The notes below the pieces were generated by a model, which had not been told where the DNA came from, searched no databases, and worked only from the letters and a program-made list of their open reading frames with translations. This document shows, piece by piece, positions 1-8,998 of a DNA stretch of 64,000 nt. The position numbers and the translations under genes are program-made. Source of the stretch: Bog-473 sp963817735 (lineage in GTDB: Bacteria > Actinomycetota > Acidimicrobiia > Acidimicrobiales > RAAP-2); assembly GCA_963817735.1 (NCBI GenBank), contig CAWFPP010000003.1:186001-250000 (forward strand). Direction: 5' to 3'. Numbering within the stretch: position 1 is the first letter of the stretch; each line of letters opens with the position of its first letter.

Positions 1-1
1 C

Positions 2-406
2 GGATTCCTCCCAGCCGATGAGCCCAGAGTGCTGTCCACCATCGACGCGACCGAGCAACGTCTAACGGATCAGCGAGGACTCGTGTACCGCTACCGCTCC
101 CAAGACGGTCTGGAGGGCGAGGAGGGAACCTTTCTTCTGTGTACCTTCTGGCTGGCCCAGGCCCTGGCCGAGGCGGGACAGGTGGCTCGGGCCCACACCG
201 TCTTCGAACGGGCCGCGGCCTTCGTCAACGACGTCGGGCTGTTGTCCGAGGAAGTCGATCCCGACCACGGAGAGCTCCTGGGCAACTTTCCCCAGGCCCT
301 CAGTCACATCGGACTCGTCAATGCGGCGTGGGCCATTTCTGAGGCCGAACGCATTCAGACGCCACCTCCCGAGAAGGCCGCTGGGCCGTCGCATCCCTCG
401 GGCTGA
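2..406 (+). CDS. GH15-family glycosidase, C-terminal fragment (5' end outside window)
   Basis: The reading frame is open from base 2, so the gene starts before the window; 134 residues are visible. The opening GFLPADEPRVLSTIDA, then RYRSQDGLEGEEGTF and TFWLAQALAEAGQ, match the end of the (alpha/alpha)6 barrel of glycoside hydrolase family 15 (glucoamylase or trehalase-like enzymes of actinobacteria). The segment TFWLAQALAEAG followed by GLLSEEVDP and LGNFPQALSHIGLVNAA is typical of the barrel's last helices. The catalytic acid is partly upstream, so the substrate (trehalose or another alpha-glucan) cannot be decided. No partner gene is visible on this side. The family call is firm; the substrate is unknown. 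Confidence 0.85.
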   Translation, partial: GFLPADEPRVLSTIDATEQRLTDQRGLVYRYRSQDGLEGEEGTFLLCTFWLAQALAEAGQVARAHTVFERAAAFVNDVGLLSEEVDPDHGELLGNFPQALSHIGLVNAAWAISEAERIQTPPPEKAAGPSHPSG

Positions 407-753
407 ACCGGAGTGGTGGGAAACGGGCCCGAGGTTCGAACCAGTCGCCCGGCGAAAGGGGTTCGTGACGATCCTGTGAAATGAGATGAACCGAGCCAGG
501 GACCAGAGCTCAACGGGTGGAGACCTCCACTTGGCAATGTGTCGATGACCTACAGCCGAGTCCGGTGGGTACAAAATCTGCCAGAGGCCTTCCATTCGTC
601 CGCAGCAAGCGATTTACTGGGGGAAGAACCGTCGAGGGCAAGCCTGGCCACCTCGAGCAGCTCTGCCGTGGCATAGAGCGAGTCCCGATCATCGCAACAT
701 CGAGTTCTGGCTCGCCACGGGCGGGTATGAGTCCCAAAGGATGGAGGTGCGAC
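407..753. other. Intergenic stretch, no gene supported
   Basis: About 350 bases between the GH15 gene and the VOC gene. A frame runs through it in phase with the VOC gene, but its composition is not protein-like and the VOC gene has its own well-placed ribosome binding site at 743-747. I see no RNA gene or clear repeat. Confidence 0.5.
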
Positions 754-1203
754 GTGGCCGAACTGCCACAGCCCGACGAGGGAATGGTGCTGGCCCACTT
801 CATCGTGTCTGACGACGTCGAGCGCTCTCGGCGCTTCTACACGGAAGTACTCGGCGGGAGGACCGTTTTCTCCGGAGGAGTGACGTATGTCGCAATCGCC
901 AACAGCTTCATCATCATCAATGTCGGCGGAGGCCCGACCGACGACAAGCCTACGGTCACCTTGGAGACCCCACGCGACCATGACAGGGTCAGCAGCTTCC
1001 TCAATATCCGGGTGAAGGACATCCAGGCCAAGTATGAGGAGTGGAGTGCCCGGGGAGCTGATTTCCTGACGCCGCCGAAGCAGCACCAGTACGAGATTCG
1101 CTGCTATATACGCGATCCCGACGGCTATCTGATCGAAGTGGGACAGACCACCGACCCGGAGGGCGACTGGTCGTTTTGGTTGCTGTCCCCATCGGAGTCG
1201 TGA
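754..1203 (+). CDS. VOC (glyoxalase/bleomycin resistance/dioxygenase) family protein
   Basis: A 149-residue single-module vicinal-oxygen-chelate protein. It starts GTG with GGAGG at 743-747, six bases upstream, which decides the start over a longer open frame from 517. The N-terminal LAHFIVSDDVERSRRFYTEV is the classic first beta-alpha unit, and RCYIRDPDGYLIEVGQ near the C terminus is the typical last strand, its Glu matching the usual metal ligand. Family members bind a divalent metal and act on diverse small molecules, or simply bind drugs. The substrate cannot be inferred. A peroxiredoxin-like gene follows 150 bases downstream on the same strand. Confidence 0.8.
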   Translation: MAELPQPDEGMVLAHFIVSDDVERSRRFYTEVLGGRTVFSGGVTYVAIANSFIIINVGGGPTDDKPTVTLETPRDHDRVSSFLNIRVKDIQAKYEEWSARGADFLTPPKQHQYEIRCYIRDPDGYLIEVGQTTDPEGDWSFWLLSPSES

Positions 1204-1354
1204 ACACGGCGATGACTGATGCCCCGTTTTCAATTGGCTCAGACCCGCGGCCGACCCTCGGAGAGATGGGCGACATCGCCGACCTCGGCCAGTCGGACGG
1301 TCTGAGGTCCCTTCCAGCCATCGTCGTCAAGGCTCGTTGAAAGGCGGTCATCCA

Positions 1355-1954
1355 ATGCGTGCCGATATCAAACCAGGAGGTGTGTTCCCCGACTACTCCC
1401 TTCCGGACCATACCAATACAGTGCGCAAGCTCAGTGAGCTCCAAGGCGAGGATCCACTGGTCCTCACGCTGGCGCGTGGCAACTACTGCCCGAAGGAGCA
1501 CCAGCAGCATCTCGAGCTCGCGGCGAACTATCCGAAGTTCGCAGTCGCCTACACGCAGATAGTGACCATCGCCACCGACGACCACCACACCCTTCAGGAG
1601 TTCCGAGCTTCAGTCGGCGCGCAATGGACCTTTCTTTCCGATCCCGCTCGGACAGTGCAGAAGGATCTCGACATCCAGGAATACACAGATCCCGAGCACG
1701 ACCCCATGATCCCCCACACGCTCGTGCTCAAACCGGGACTGGTTGTGCACAGTGTCTACAACGGGTACTGGTTCTGGGGACGTCCATCGTTCTACGACTT
1801 GTGGTCCGACTTGTGCACTGCGACGAGTGAGACGCGCCCCGACTGGGACCTCAGCAAGCCGGGCCTGCGCGAGGCCTGGGAGGCAGGCGACTACTCGAAC
1901 TTTCACGGCTGGAACAAGCAAGCTCAAGCAATGCCGAATTCGTACGATTCCTAG
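1355..1954 (+). CDS. Redoxin / AhpC-TSA-like peroxiredoxin-family protein
   Basis: A 199-residue thioredoxin-fold protein. The ATG at 1355 has AAAGGCGG at 1340-1347 seven bases upstream; an upstream in-frame TTG at 1337 is less likely. PGGVFPDYSLPDH at the N terminus and LVLTLARGNYCPKEHQQHL are those of the redoxin family, with the single Cys of NYCPKE in the position of the peroxidatic cysteine. I see no second conserved cysteine, so a 1-Cys mechanism is likely if it is active. The C-terminal part carries aromatic motifs (YNGYWFWGRPSFYDLW) seen in a poorly described redoxin subgroup. A nitronate monooxygenase gene follows on the same strand. Confidence 0.75.
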   Translation: MRADIKPGGVFPDYSLPDHTNTVRKLSELQGEDPLVLTLARGNYCPKEHQQHLELAANYPKFAVAYTQIVTIATDDHHTLQEFRASVGAQWTFLSDPARTVQKDLDIQEYTDPEHDPMIPHTLVLKPGLVVHSVYNGYWFWGRPSFYDLWSDLCTATSETRPDWDLSKPGLREAWEAGDYSNFHGWNKQAQAMPNSYDS

Positions 1955-2036
1955 CCGAATTCGAATCAGCTTGGTCGGCCAGACGGGCAAGAGTCGGGGC
2001 TGGTCTCAGGCGCCGCGAGGTGGGCGGAGAGGATGA

Positions 2037-2996
2037 GTGGGATTTGTGCGAACGCCGGTCTGCGAACTGCTCGGGATTGAACAACCGATCGTCCTGGCTG
2101 CGATGGTGGCGGTGCCCGAACTAGCCGCTGCGGTCTCGAATGCCGGCGGGCTCGGCATGGTGACGCTGACATGGTCAGAACCCGTCGGAGACGTGATTCG
2201 CGAGACGGCGGCACTCACCGATCGTCCCTTTTGCGGCAATCTCGTTCTCACCTCTGATCAACACCGTCGGCTCGCTGATGCTCTTGACGCCGGATTGCGA
2301 ATCGTGTCGCTGTTCTTGGGGGATCCTGCCCCTTACGTGGGGCAGGTCCACGACGCAGGTGGAATCGTCTTGCACACAGTCGGTAGCGCAGAGGAAGCGC
2401 GGCGGGCAGTCGCCAGCGGAGTTGACATTGTCGTTGCCCAGGGTTGGGAGGCTGGGGGGCACGTGGGGGGTCAGATCGCCACACTTCCCTTGGTGCCCGC
2501 CGTCGTGGACGCGGTGGCACCGGTTCCCGTCATCGCCGCCGGCGGGATCGGAGACGCTCGCGGGGTTGCCGCCGTCCTCGCGTTGGGCGCTCAAGCGGCG
2601 TGGCTGGGTACCCGGTTCCTCCTTGCCGAGGAGATGCCCATTCACGAGCATTATCGCCAGCGCCTGATGCACGCTACGGAGACCGACGCAGAGTGGTACG
2701 CCAATCTGTACGAGGTCGGGTGGCCCGATGCACCCCACCGCGCCCTGCACAACTCGACGGCCGAGGCATGGGAAGCCGCCGGTCGGCCCGCGCCCGGGAG
2801 CCGACCGGGAGAAGGAGACGTCATCGCGCACTTCGCCTCTGGCGAGGGCATCGTCCGGTACGAGCCGGCACCGCCGATGGTGGGTACGACCGGCGACATC
2901 GAAGCGCTCTCTCTGTGGGCCGGACAGAGTGTTGCGCTCGCCGCGCACACCCAACCAGCAGCAGACATCGTGGCCGAGCTCGTCTCCGGGCTGTAG
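2037..2996 (+). CDS. Nitronate monooxygenase (2-nitropropane dioxygenase family)
   Basis: A 319-residue FMN TIM-barrel enzyme that oxidises nitronates to carbonyl compounds and nitrite. It starts GTG behind a GGAGAGGA-type ribosome binding site. Visible landmarks are the N-terminal IEQPIVLAAM, the GNLVL strand, AQGWEAGGHVGG around residues 134-145 with His142 in the catalytic position, and the phosphate-binding AAGGIGDARG and LGTRFL motifs near 168-194. Length and motifs suit class I NMO. Some relatives are enoyl-ACP reductases (FabK) or unknown flavoproteins, so the physiological substrate remains open. It converges on the TPP enzyme with only 47 bases between the stops. Confidence 0.85.
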   Translation: MGFVRTPVCELLGIEQPIVLAAMVAVPELAAAVSNAGGLGMVTLTWSEPVGDVIRETAALTDRPFCGNLVLTSDQHRRLADALDAGLRIVSLFLGDPAPYVGQVHDAGGIVLHTVGSAEEARRAVASGVDIVVAQGWEAGGHVGGQIATLPLVPAVVDAVAPVPVIAAGGIGDARGVAAVLALGAQAAWLGTRFLLAEEMPIHEHYRQRLMHATETDAEWYANLYEVGWPDAPHRALHNSTAEAWEAAGRPAPGSRPGEGDVIAHFASGEGIVRYEPAPPMVGTTGDIEALSLWAGQSVALAAHTQPAADIVAELVSGL

Positions 2997-3043
2997 CCGA
3001 GGCCTGCCGTCGGTACACCTCTCCCAGCGAACTACCGCCCGGC

Positions 3044-4705
3044 TTACGACAGCGTCTCGTCCAGTGCTCCGAGAGAGCGAATCAGCTCACTATTGGCGCC
3101 GTAGTCGACCGGACAGGCGATCACCGAGACGGTGTCCTCAGCGAGAGCTGCCTGCAAAGTCGGGAGAAGCTGCTCGGGAGAGGTGATCTCGTAGCCGGAT
3201 GCCCCGAAGCTTTGGGCATAGGCGACGAAATCAGGATTCCCGAACGTCGTGTCCACGTCGTGACCTATCTCGAGGTCCATCTTCCAACTGATGAGCCCAT
3301 AGGCATTGTCGACCCAGATGACGATGACCATCGGGATCCGCTCGCGGAGGGCAGTCTCGATCTCCTGGGAGTTCATCAGGAAGCCGCCGTCGCCGGTGGC
3401 GACGAGGACTTTGGCGTCCGGCCGGGCGATCTTGGCGCCGATGGCTCCGGGGAGGCTCCACGCCATGGTCGACAATCCGTTTGAGATCAGACATGTGTTC
3501 GGTGCGTACGTGGGGTAGAGCCGTGCCATCCACATCTTGAGGGCGCCGGTGTCGACCAGGACGATGTCATCCCGGCCCATGGCAGCGCGAATGTCTGCGA
3601 CGATGCGCGCGGGGGCCATGGGGAATCGCGCGTCCCTGTCCCCCTGTGCCAACTCCTGCTCCAAGAGTCCTCTGATTTCCAATTTCGCCGACCGGTTTTC
3701 GAAATGGCAGTCGAGAGCGGCGGCGAGGGCATCAAGACTCCGACTGATGTCGGCCTGCAGTCCGACCGACACGTTGTAGTGGACATCGACTTCGGCGGGG
3801 AATCGGTGGATGTGGATGATCTGTTTGTCATTCCGGGGATTGATGCGGACCGGATCGAACTCTTGGAGTTCGTACCCGACCGTGACGATGACGTCCGCCT
3901 GGTCAAACCCGAAGTTCACGTAGTCGTGCCGCATGAAGCCGATCGCGCCCAGGGCCTGTGGATGGTCGTCAGGGAAGACCCCCTTGCCATGGAAGGTCGT
4001 GGCGACGGAGACGCCCAACCGCTCGGCGAATCGGATCAGGGCGGGGCCTGCGTCCGCCCGCGCCGCCCCGTGACCGGCCAGGACGATCGGATTGGCTGCC
4101 TCCTTGAGGATCGCCGCAGCGCGGGCCACCTGGCTTGCGGACGGTTCGTCCGGACGAGGAATGTTGACCGGGAGGGGCCCAGCCCCCGTGGGTGCCGCCG
4201 CACTCTCGACGTCCTCGGGCACAGCGAGGTAGACGGCACCGGGTCGCTCGGTCTGTGCGAGTTTGAAGGCCTTTCTGATCATCTCTGGCGCCGCCTCTCG
4301 TGTGGCGACGAGAGCTGACCATTTTGTGACCGGCGCGAACATGGAGACCAGATCGACTCCCTGGTGCGACTCCTTGTAGCTCCGGTTCATGCCGACCTGC
4401 GCGGACAGGGCGACGACCGGCGTCGAGTTGGTCGTCGCGTCCGCCACGCCCGTCAACAGATTGATCGCTCCGGGACCGAGGGTGGCGGAACACACGCCGG
4501 CCCGGCCGCTGAGCCGCCCATACGTCTCCGCCATGAAGGACGCTCCTTGCTCATGACGGACCAGGACGAAGTGGATGGACGATCGGGAGAGCGCGTCCAC
4601 GAGGTGGATGTTTTCCTCGCCGGGGATCCCGAAGACATGGGTCACACCTTCGTGTTCGAGACACTCGACGATGAGATCCGCCACAAGGGCCGTTGAGTCA
4701 GGCAT
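3044..4705 (-). CDS. Thiamine-pyrophosphate enzyme, acetolactate synthase large-subunit-like
   Basis: A 553-residue enzyme with the three-domain plan of the acetolactate synthase / pyruvate oxidase / benzoylformate decarboxylase group. The N-terminal PYR domain has the cofactor-activating Glu52 in RHEQGASFMAE. A central Rossmann-like domain follows, and the C-terminal PP domain carries ATGDGGFLMN and then WVDNAYG, together the GDG...N TPP-Mg motif. No small regulatory subunit lies nearby, so a catabolic acetolactate synthase or another 2-oxo acid enzyme is as likely as a biosynthetic role. The nearest gene on the same strand is a membrane protein 369 bases upstream. Confidence 0.85.
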   Translation of the reverse strand: MPDSTALVADLIVECLEHEGVTHVFGIPGEENIHLVDALSRSSIHFVLVRHEQGASFMAETYGRLSGRAGVCSATLGPGAINLLTGVADATTNSTPVVALSAQVGMNRSYKESHQGVDLVSMFAPVTKWSALVATREAAPEMIRKAFKLAQTERPGAVYLAVPEDVESAAAPTGAGPLPVNIPRPDEPSASQVARAAAILKEAANPIVLAGHGAARADAGPALIRFAERLGVSVATTFHGKGVFPDDHPQALGAIGFMRHDYVNFGFDQADVIVTVGYELQEFDPVRINPRNDKQIIHIHRFPAEVDVHYNVSVGLQADISRSLDALAAALDCHFENRSAKLEIRGLLEQELAQGDRDARFPMAPARIVADIRAAMGRDDIVLVDTGALKMWMARLYPTYAPNTCLISNGLSTMAWSLPGAIGAKIARPDAKVLVATGDGGFLMNSQEIETALRERIPMVIVIWVDNAYGLISWKMDLEIGHDVDTTFGNPDFVAYAQSFGASGYEITSPEQLLPTLQAALAEDTVSVIACPVDYGANSELIRSLGALDETLS

Positions 4706-5074
4706 TCGTCACCAGCTCCTCAAAGACGTGGGGCCGAAGGCACCCACGGTATCGATCAGTTCAATGGCACGCTTGGCAATGATCATCCGTAGGGCTTGGT
4801 TGGCCTCGAACAGTATTCGGGATCTGGGAGTGAGGTCTGCCCTGGGTGTTGCACGGACGACGAACTGGAGGAGATTTCAATTTGCTTCGATCATGGAAGT
4901 CGAAGATCGTCGATCGAGGCCGACGCCGGTCTGGACCATACCCTCGCGGGCGCCGCCCGCTCTCGAGATCGGTTTCTCGTTTGGTCGGCTCCGCCCTGAG
5001 TGCAGCGACCGATTGGTACATGAGATCGTCACCTCCCGCCTGGCCGGTGGGCGTGACGGAGCAACCCGCAGGGG
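4706..5074. other. Intergenic stretch, no gene supported
   Basis: 369 bases between two minus-strand genes, probably with the promoter of the TPP-enzyme gene. Open frames exist on both strands but none has protein-like composition or a ribosome binding site. No tRNA or clear hairpin was seen. Confidence 0.5.
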
Positions 5075-6220
5075 TCAGAGCTTCTCGTTGGGCTTCACGG
5101 CACTTGCAGGCTTGCTCGCTCCGGCCGTACGCGGCCGAAGTGGTGTGATCGTCTCGATCTCGTGCCGCCGCGGGCCCGACCAAAGTGCTGGCGGAGCGTC
5201 GGTCGCCAAGGCCAGCGCGTATGCAGCCGCCTCGTAGTTGACCCGCCAACCCAAAAAGTCCGCCCACGCATCCTCGACCGGGCGCTCGACCGGAAAGTCG
5301 ACTTGGCGCAGACGCTCGATCGCTTCAAGGAAGTCCTCATAGGAGAGCGAGATCCCGTCGCTTGGGTCGGCGTCCTCCGGTATGGGCATCCGCAGAGCTC
5401 GGGCGATATTGCCGAGGCAACTGAAGCCCCCGCGCAGGCAGAGGCGCGCTTGGATGAGGCCTCTCGCGTTCGGAAGGAGCGCCAAATAGAGCGCGGCTGC
5501 GTCGAGCACGGCAAGCTGCGCCGTTACCCACGACGACAGCGGACGTGGCGAGCGGAACCAAATCAGCGGAACATAAGTGGTGTGGCTCTCGGATACGTCT
5601 GCCGACCACTGTTCCCACGCCTCGAACAGCTCCGGAAGTTCGCCGACGGCAGAAACGCCGCTGCCAAGGCCATAGTGCGTCCGGGCCAGTAGCTCTGGAC
5701 CCCATGACGGCACGCCGGCTCTCGAGTCGAGCATGGTGACGAGCGCCTCACGACGGTTGAATGCTGCGTACAGAGTCGGGAGGTAGCCGATCTGGAGCGC
5801 GACCGTCCCCAGCCCAGCGAGTGCAGCGAGCGGGTCAAGTGCCACGAGTCCGTTCGTATTGGGAGCTAGGTAGCCCAATGTGCACAGCGCCGAGCCGGCT
5901 TGCTCCATGGCGCTACCCAGAGCGCCGTCACGGACAAAGGGCCACATGAGAAGTGAAAACCCCAGCTGGAAGAGGGCCAACCAGGCCACGATCTGCGCGA
6001 TGAGTTGTACCGGTGCCTGAACAGCCAGAATCCGATCGCGGCGCTCGTAGGAGCTGGCCCTGTCGGCAAGGAAGTGGAAGACGCTGCGGTTGACAATGAA
6101 GACCATCCGGGGGATGCGGCTACGGATGCGCCGCGGCACGATCAAGGTGCCAATGACGCTCCATCCTGTGGCCAGCACGATGAAAGCGCCGATCGCCGCT
6201 GCCACGATTCGGATGGCCAT
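5075..6220 (-). CDS. Membrane protein with a degenerate two-TM ion-channel-like N-terminal half
   Basis: 381 residues. The N terminus is a membrane segment (IVAAAIGAFIVLATGWSVIG), followed by a basic stretch (PRRIRSRIPR). A second hydrophobic segment then leads to SALCTLGYLAPN and another membrane helix ending in GYLPTLYAAFNRREALV. This TM-pore-TM layout recalls two-TM potassium channels, but the filter position reads TLGYLAP rather than TVGYGD, so K+ conduction is doubtful. The C-terminal half (residues ~190-360) is soluble and helical, with Trp/Leu-rich segments of no family I recognise. It is not obviously linked to its neighbours. An intact channel function is not supported. Confidence 0.55.
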   Translation of the reverse strand: MAIRIVAAAIGAFIVLATGWSVIGTLIVPRRIRSRIPRMVFIVNRSVFHFLADRASSYERRDRILAVQAPVQLIAQIVAWLALFQLGFSLLMWPFVRDGALGSAMEQAGSALCTLGYLAPNTNGLVALDPLAALAGLGTVALQIGYLPTLYAAFNRREALVTMLDSRAGVPSWGPELLARTHYGLGSGVSAVGELPELFEAWEQWSADVSESHTTYVPLIWFRSPRPLSSWVTAQLAVLDAAALYLALLPNARGLIQARLCLRGGFSCLGNIARALRMPIPEDADPSDGISLSYEDFLEAIERLRQVDFPVERPVEDAWADFLGWRVNYEAAAYALALATDAPPALWSGPRRHEIETITPLRPRTAGASKPASAVKPNEKL

Positions 6221-6627
6221 GCCTTAGCTTGGCATGGCTCGCGACCCCGACGCTTGGCTGACGAAACGATACGAACTCACGATCCGACCTCGATCTTCGT
6301 CCTCCCCTTCTGTGGTACGGCCACCTCGACCCGAACGATGAGCACGCACCGTCACCGAGGTCGATCAGATGGTGGACCACCGATCACAGCGTTGGTGCTG
6401 AGCTACGCAGCTAACATCGCTTCATCGGCGAGCGCTGCCCGACGCCGTAGCCCGATCCGCCGCTGTTCGCGAGATACAACGTGTGAACACCTCCGCCGCA
6501 ACTGCAGGTTTGTCGGACCTCGGACGCCCCACCAGGACGGCGGACGAGGAGCACCGGACGTTGAGACCCCGATCGCTACCAGAACGGCAAAGGCAAGGAA
6601 TTGAGTCCCACGTGGAATTGAACAGAG
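6221..6627. other. Divergent intergenic region, no gene supported
   Basis: About 400 bases between two divergently transcribed genes; it should contain both promoters. I could not identify a convincing -35/-10 pair, operator palindrome or RNA gene. Confidence 0.45.
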
Positions 6628-7311
6628 ATGACGACAGTTAAAGTCCCGTGGTCCAAGACCGACGGCCGGCGTGCGCCGCTTCACCGCGGCCAGCAACAGC
6701 TCCGCAAAGCGGATCCCGTGATCGGGCACTTGATAGAACGGCGGCCGGACTTCGATCCCTATGCATGGCTCAATGAGCTTCCGCCAATGGACCTGTTCGG
6801 GTCGTTGCTGTTTCAGATCGCCGGCCAGCAGCTCTCAGTGGCCGCGACAAGGCGGACGATGGAGCGTGTGAGGTCGCTGTTCGGAGGACACCTACCCTCG
6901 CCGAAGGAGGTGTTGGAGGTGGAAGGGAGCGGTCTGCGGGATGCAGGGTTCTCGTGGCGCAAGGTCGCCACAATCCGTGATCTCGCCGAGCGGTTCTCCG
7001 ACGGCCGACTGGACATGGACGGGCTCGGCAAGCTCTCGGACGACGATTTCATCGCGGAGCTGACGGCCGTACCGGGCATTGGACCCTGGACTGCGCAAGG
7101 CGCTCTGTTGGTTGCCCTGCGCCGCGAAGATGTGGTTCTTCCCGGCGATCTCGCTCTCCGCAAGGCAATTCGTAGCGCGTATGAGCTCGATCATCTGCCC
7201 ACGCAGGAAGAGGTTCTCGAGATTGCGGAGAAGTGGCGGCCGTTCCGCAGCCTCGCCACCTCCTATCTCTTCGCGGCCGACTACGAGCCGAACGACTCGG
7301 CAACATCCTGA
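6628..7311 (+). CDS. DNA-3-methyladenine glycosylase II (AlkA-like, HhH-GPD)
   Basis: A 227-residue base-excision repair glycosylase. Residues 55-75 (DLFGSLLFQIAGQQLSVAA) match the start of the HhH-GPD fold. Residues 146-158 (TAVPGIGPWTAQG) are the helix-hairpin-helix that grips the DNA backbone, and Asp174 in VVLPGDLALRKA is the catalytic aspartate. It lacks the N-terminal AlkA-specific domain of E. coli AlkA (282 residues), as in many compact actinobacterial homologues. It would remove alkylated purines such as 3-methyladenine. It stands alone on the plus strand, so no regulon can be inferred. Confidence 0.85.
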   Translation: MTTVKVPWSKTDGRRAPLHRGQQQLRKADPVIGHLIERRPDFDPYAWLNELPPMDLFGSLLFQIAGQQLSVAATRRTMERVRSLFGGHLPSPKEVLEVEGSGLRDAGFSWRKVATIRDLAERFSDGRLDMDGLGKLSDDDFIAELTAVPGIGPWTAQGALLVALRREDVVLPGDLALRKAIRSAYELDHLPTQEEVLEIAEKWRPFRSLATSYLFAADYEPNDSATS

Positions 7312-7392
7312 TCAGCTGACCTCCGCCGCTGAACCGCCGCAGCCGATCGTCGCTGGTTCGCAGGTCAGCCCTCCTGGTCAATGCACCGGTGG

Positions 7393-8682
7393 TCAGGTCT
7401 CGCTCATAGCAATTGGCGCGTGAAGAGGGGTACTCGCGGAGACTCTAGGGAGAGGATCTTGATTCGGGACACCGTTTCGACCAATAAGCATGACAGCGAC
7501 GCCCGCCAAGAAGACCAACATGGCAAAGAAAAAGGAGTTGCCGGCAAGGAGCTGCCAATGATTCTGATGCAGCTCTGACGGGATTTTCGTAACCTCCCAA
7601 GACGTGGGCACCCACCAGATGGGAGCAACGACGAAGAGCACCGCGGCGGTGCCCGCGAGCACCGGACCTCGTCGCGGCCGGTCGGCTCCGACGGCCAGCC
7701 AGACGATTGCTGGCACCACCCACACCATGTGATGGACCCAGGTGATGGGTGAGATGACGAGGCCTGTCATTGCACACACCAGAACCCCGAGCATGACCGA
7801 CGATCGTCGATGCGCCCATGCTGCGAGCGCCAAACCCCCGACACCAATAACCAGGAGCACTGGGACGGTCACGAACGCGGAGACCGAACCGTGATGGATC
7901 CTCTGCAGAACGCTCGACAGGTTTTGGTCGCTCGAGTACAACAGCGCACCAGCGCGCTTGGTGTCGAGAGCATCGTGCGCCCAATAGATCCATGAATCGT
8001 GGGGAGAAACGATGAAGGCGATCGACTCGCACGCGATGAACGTGAGTACCGCACTGCGGGCTTCTCGGGCACGGCGGGTGATGATGAGGTACGGCACGAA
8101 GATGAGGGGGGTGAGCTTTACGGCCGCTGCCAGCCCTGTCGCCACTCCGCCCGGCAACGTGCGTCCGCCGATCTTGCGATCCGTCGCCAGGTCCCACGTG
8201 ATCAAAAGACAAAGCACGAGGTTGATCTGACCAAGACCGACAGTATTGAGGACCGGGTTCAATGCCAATGCTGGGAACGACAGAAGCAACGCCCAGCGCA
8301 GCATCTGCATGCGGCCAAGCCTCGGAACCACGATCCGAATCGACAAATAGAGAAGTGCCCCGAGCGTCACTACATTTATGACGGCCCACGCGCACTGCAG
8401 GGACCAGATGCCCAGGTTAAAGGTGAGAAGCGCGAAGAGGAGAGCAGCGAACGGGGTATAGGTGAAGAGCAGACCGCTATTTCCGAATTTCGTAGAGTAG
8501 AGATCCGGCGAAAGGATGTGTTGGCCACCCATCCGATAGACATCGATGTCGACCTGGTAGTTGCGCAATGCCAGGTACAAGGAGAGGCCGAGTGCCGCGG
8601 CGGCGGACAAGGCTGCCGGCAACCACTGGCACAGCACTTCGCGAGAAGAGCGCTTTGATACATCCATCACAGTGCGCATCAC
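7393..8682 (-). CDS. GT87 (DUF2029) family polyprenol-dependent glycosyltransferase, integral membrane
   Basis: A 429-residue polytopic membrane protein with about ten hydrophobic helices. After the first helix, NYQVDIDVYRMGGQHIL has the acidic residues found in the first extracytoplasmic loop of GT-C glycosyltransferases, and TYTPFAALLFAL follows. This fits the mycobacterial alpha-(1,2)-mannosyltransferase family (GT87), which uses polyprenyl-phosphate sugars. The ORF opens with GTG at 8682 followed directly by ATG at 8679; GGAGAT lies just upstream. No cell-wall cluster surrounds it. The donor sugar and acceptor are unknown. Confidence 0.75.
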   Translation of the reverse strand: MMRTVMDVSKRSSREVLCQWLPAALSAAAALGLSLYLALRNYQVDIDVYRMGGQHILSPDLYSTKFGNSGLLFTYTPFAALLFALLTFNLGIWSLQCAWAVINVVTLGALLYLSIRIVVPRLGRMQMLRWALLLSFPALALNPVLNTVGLGQINLVLCLLITWDLATDRKIGGRTLPGGVATGLAAAVKLTPLIFVPYLIITRRAREARSAVLTFIACESIAFIVSPHDSWIYWAHDALDTKRAGALLYSSDQNLSSVLQRIHHGSVSAFVTVPVLLVIGVGGLALAAWAHRRSSVMLGVLVCAMTGLVISPITWVHHMVWVVPAIVWLAVGADRPRRGPVLAGTAAVLFVVAPIWWVPTSWEVTKIPSELHQNHWQLLAGNSFFFAMLVFLAGVAVMLIGRNGVPNQDPLPRVSASTPLHAPIAMSET

Positions 8683-8961
8683 ATCTCCGACGTGGGCATT
8701 CGACGAGGACTTTCCTTGCTGGCGAGCAGCGCGTGTGCGTGCCTCTCACACGGTAAATAGGAGCGTTTCGGTTTTGAAGCCGGATAGCGGGCGTCAGGCG
8801 CTGGGGCTAGCCCCCCAGAAGCGGTGACAACTCGCGGTGTCTCTTCACACAAGTCAGCGGGTATCCCTGCGGAGAGGTCGCCGCCACCAACACGGAACCA
8901 AGCACGTTCGTGTCGAACAATGTCGGACATCGCTCTTTTTGCCTCGGACCACCCTGGTGCA
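8683..8961. other. Divergent regulatory region between GT87 and padR genes
   Basis: Roughly 280 bases separating two divergent genes. The padR-proximal end carries a recognisable promoter/operator listed separately; I see nothing else definite in the rest. Confidence 0.5.
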
Positions 8962-8998
8962 TTGACGCAGAGTATACGCTCAGTGTATGCTCGCGGGT
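8962..8998 (+). promoter_or_regulatory. Promoter and probable PadR self-operator
   Basis: TTGACG (8962-8967) and TATGCT (8986-8991) form a -35/-10 pair with an 18-base spacer, placing the transcript start at about 8998, directly before the ATG at 8999, so the message is probably leaderless. Between and over these boxes, ATACGCT (8974-8980) and AGTGTAT (8982-8988) make an inverted repeat matching at six of seven pairs. PadR-family dimers bind short ATAC...GTAT palindromes, and this position suits autorepression. Confidence 0.6.

Noticed and set aside
517..753. N-terminal extension of the VOC protein
   Set aside because: The added 79 residues lack family similarity, and a strong ribosome binding site points to the GTG at 754.
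5075..6220. Call as a potassium channel
   Set aside because: The TVGYGD filter is not conserved (TLGYLAP), so only a channel-like topology is claimed.
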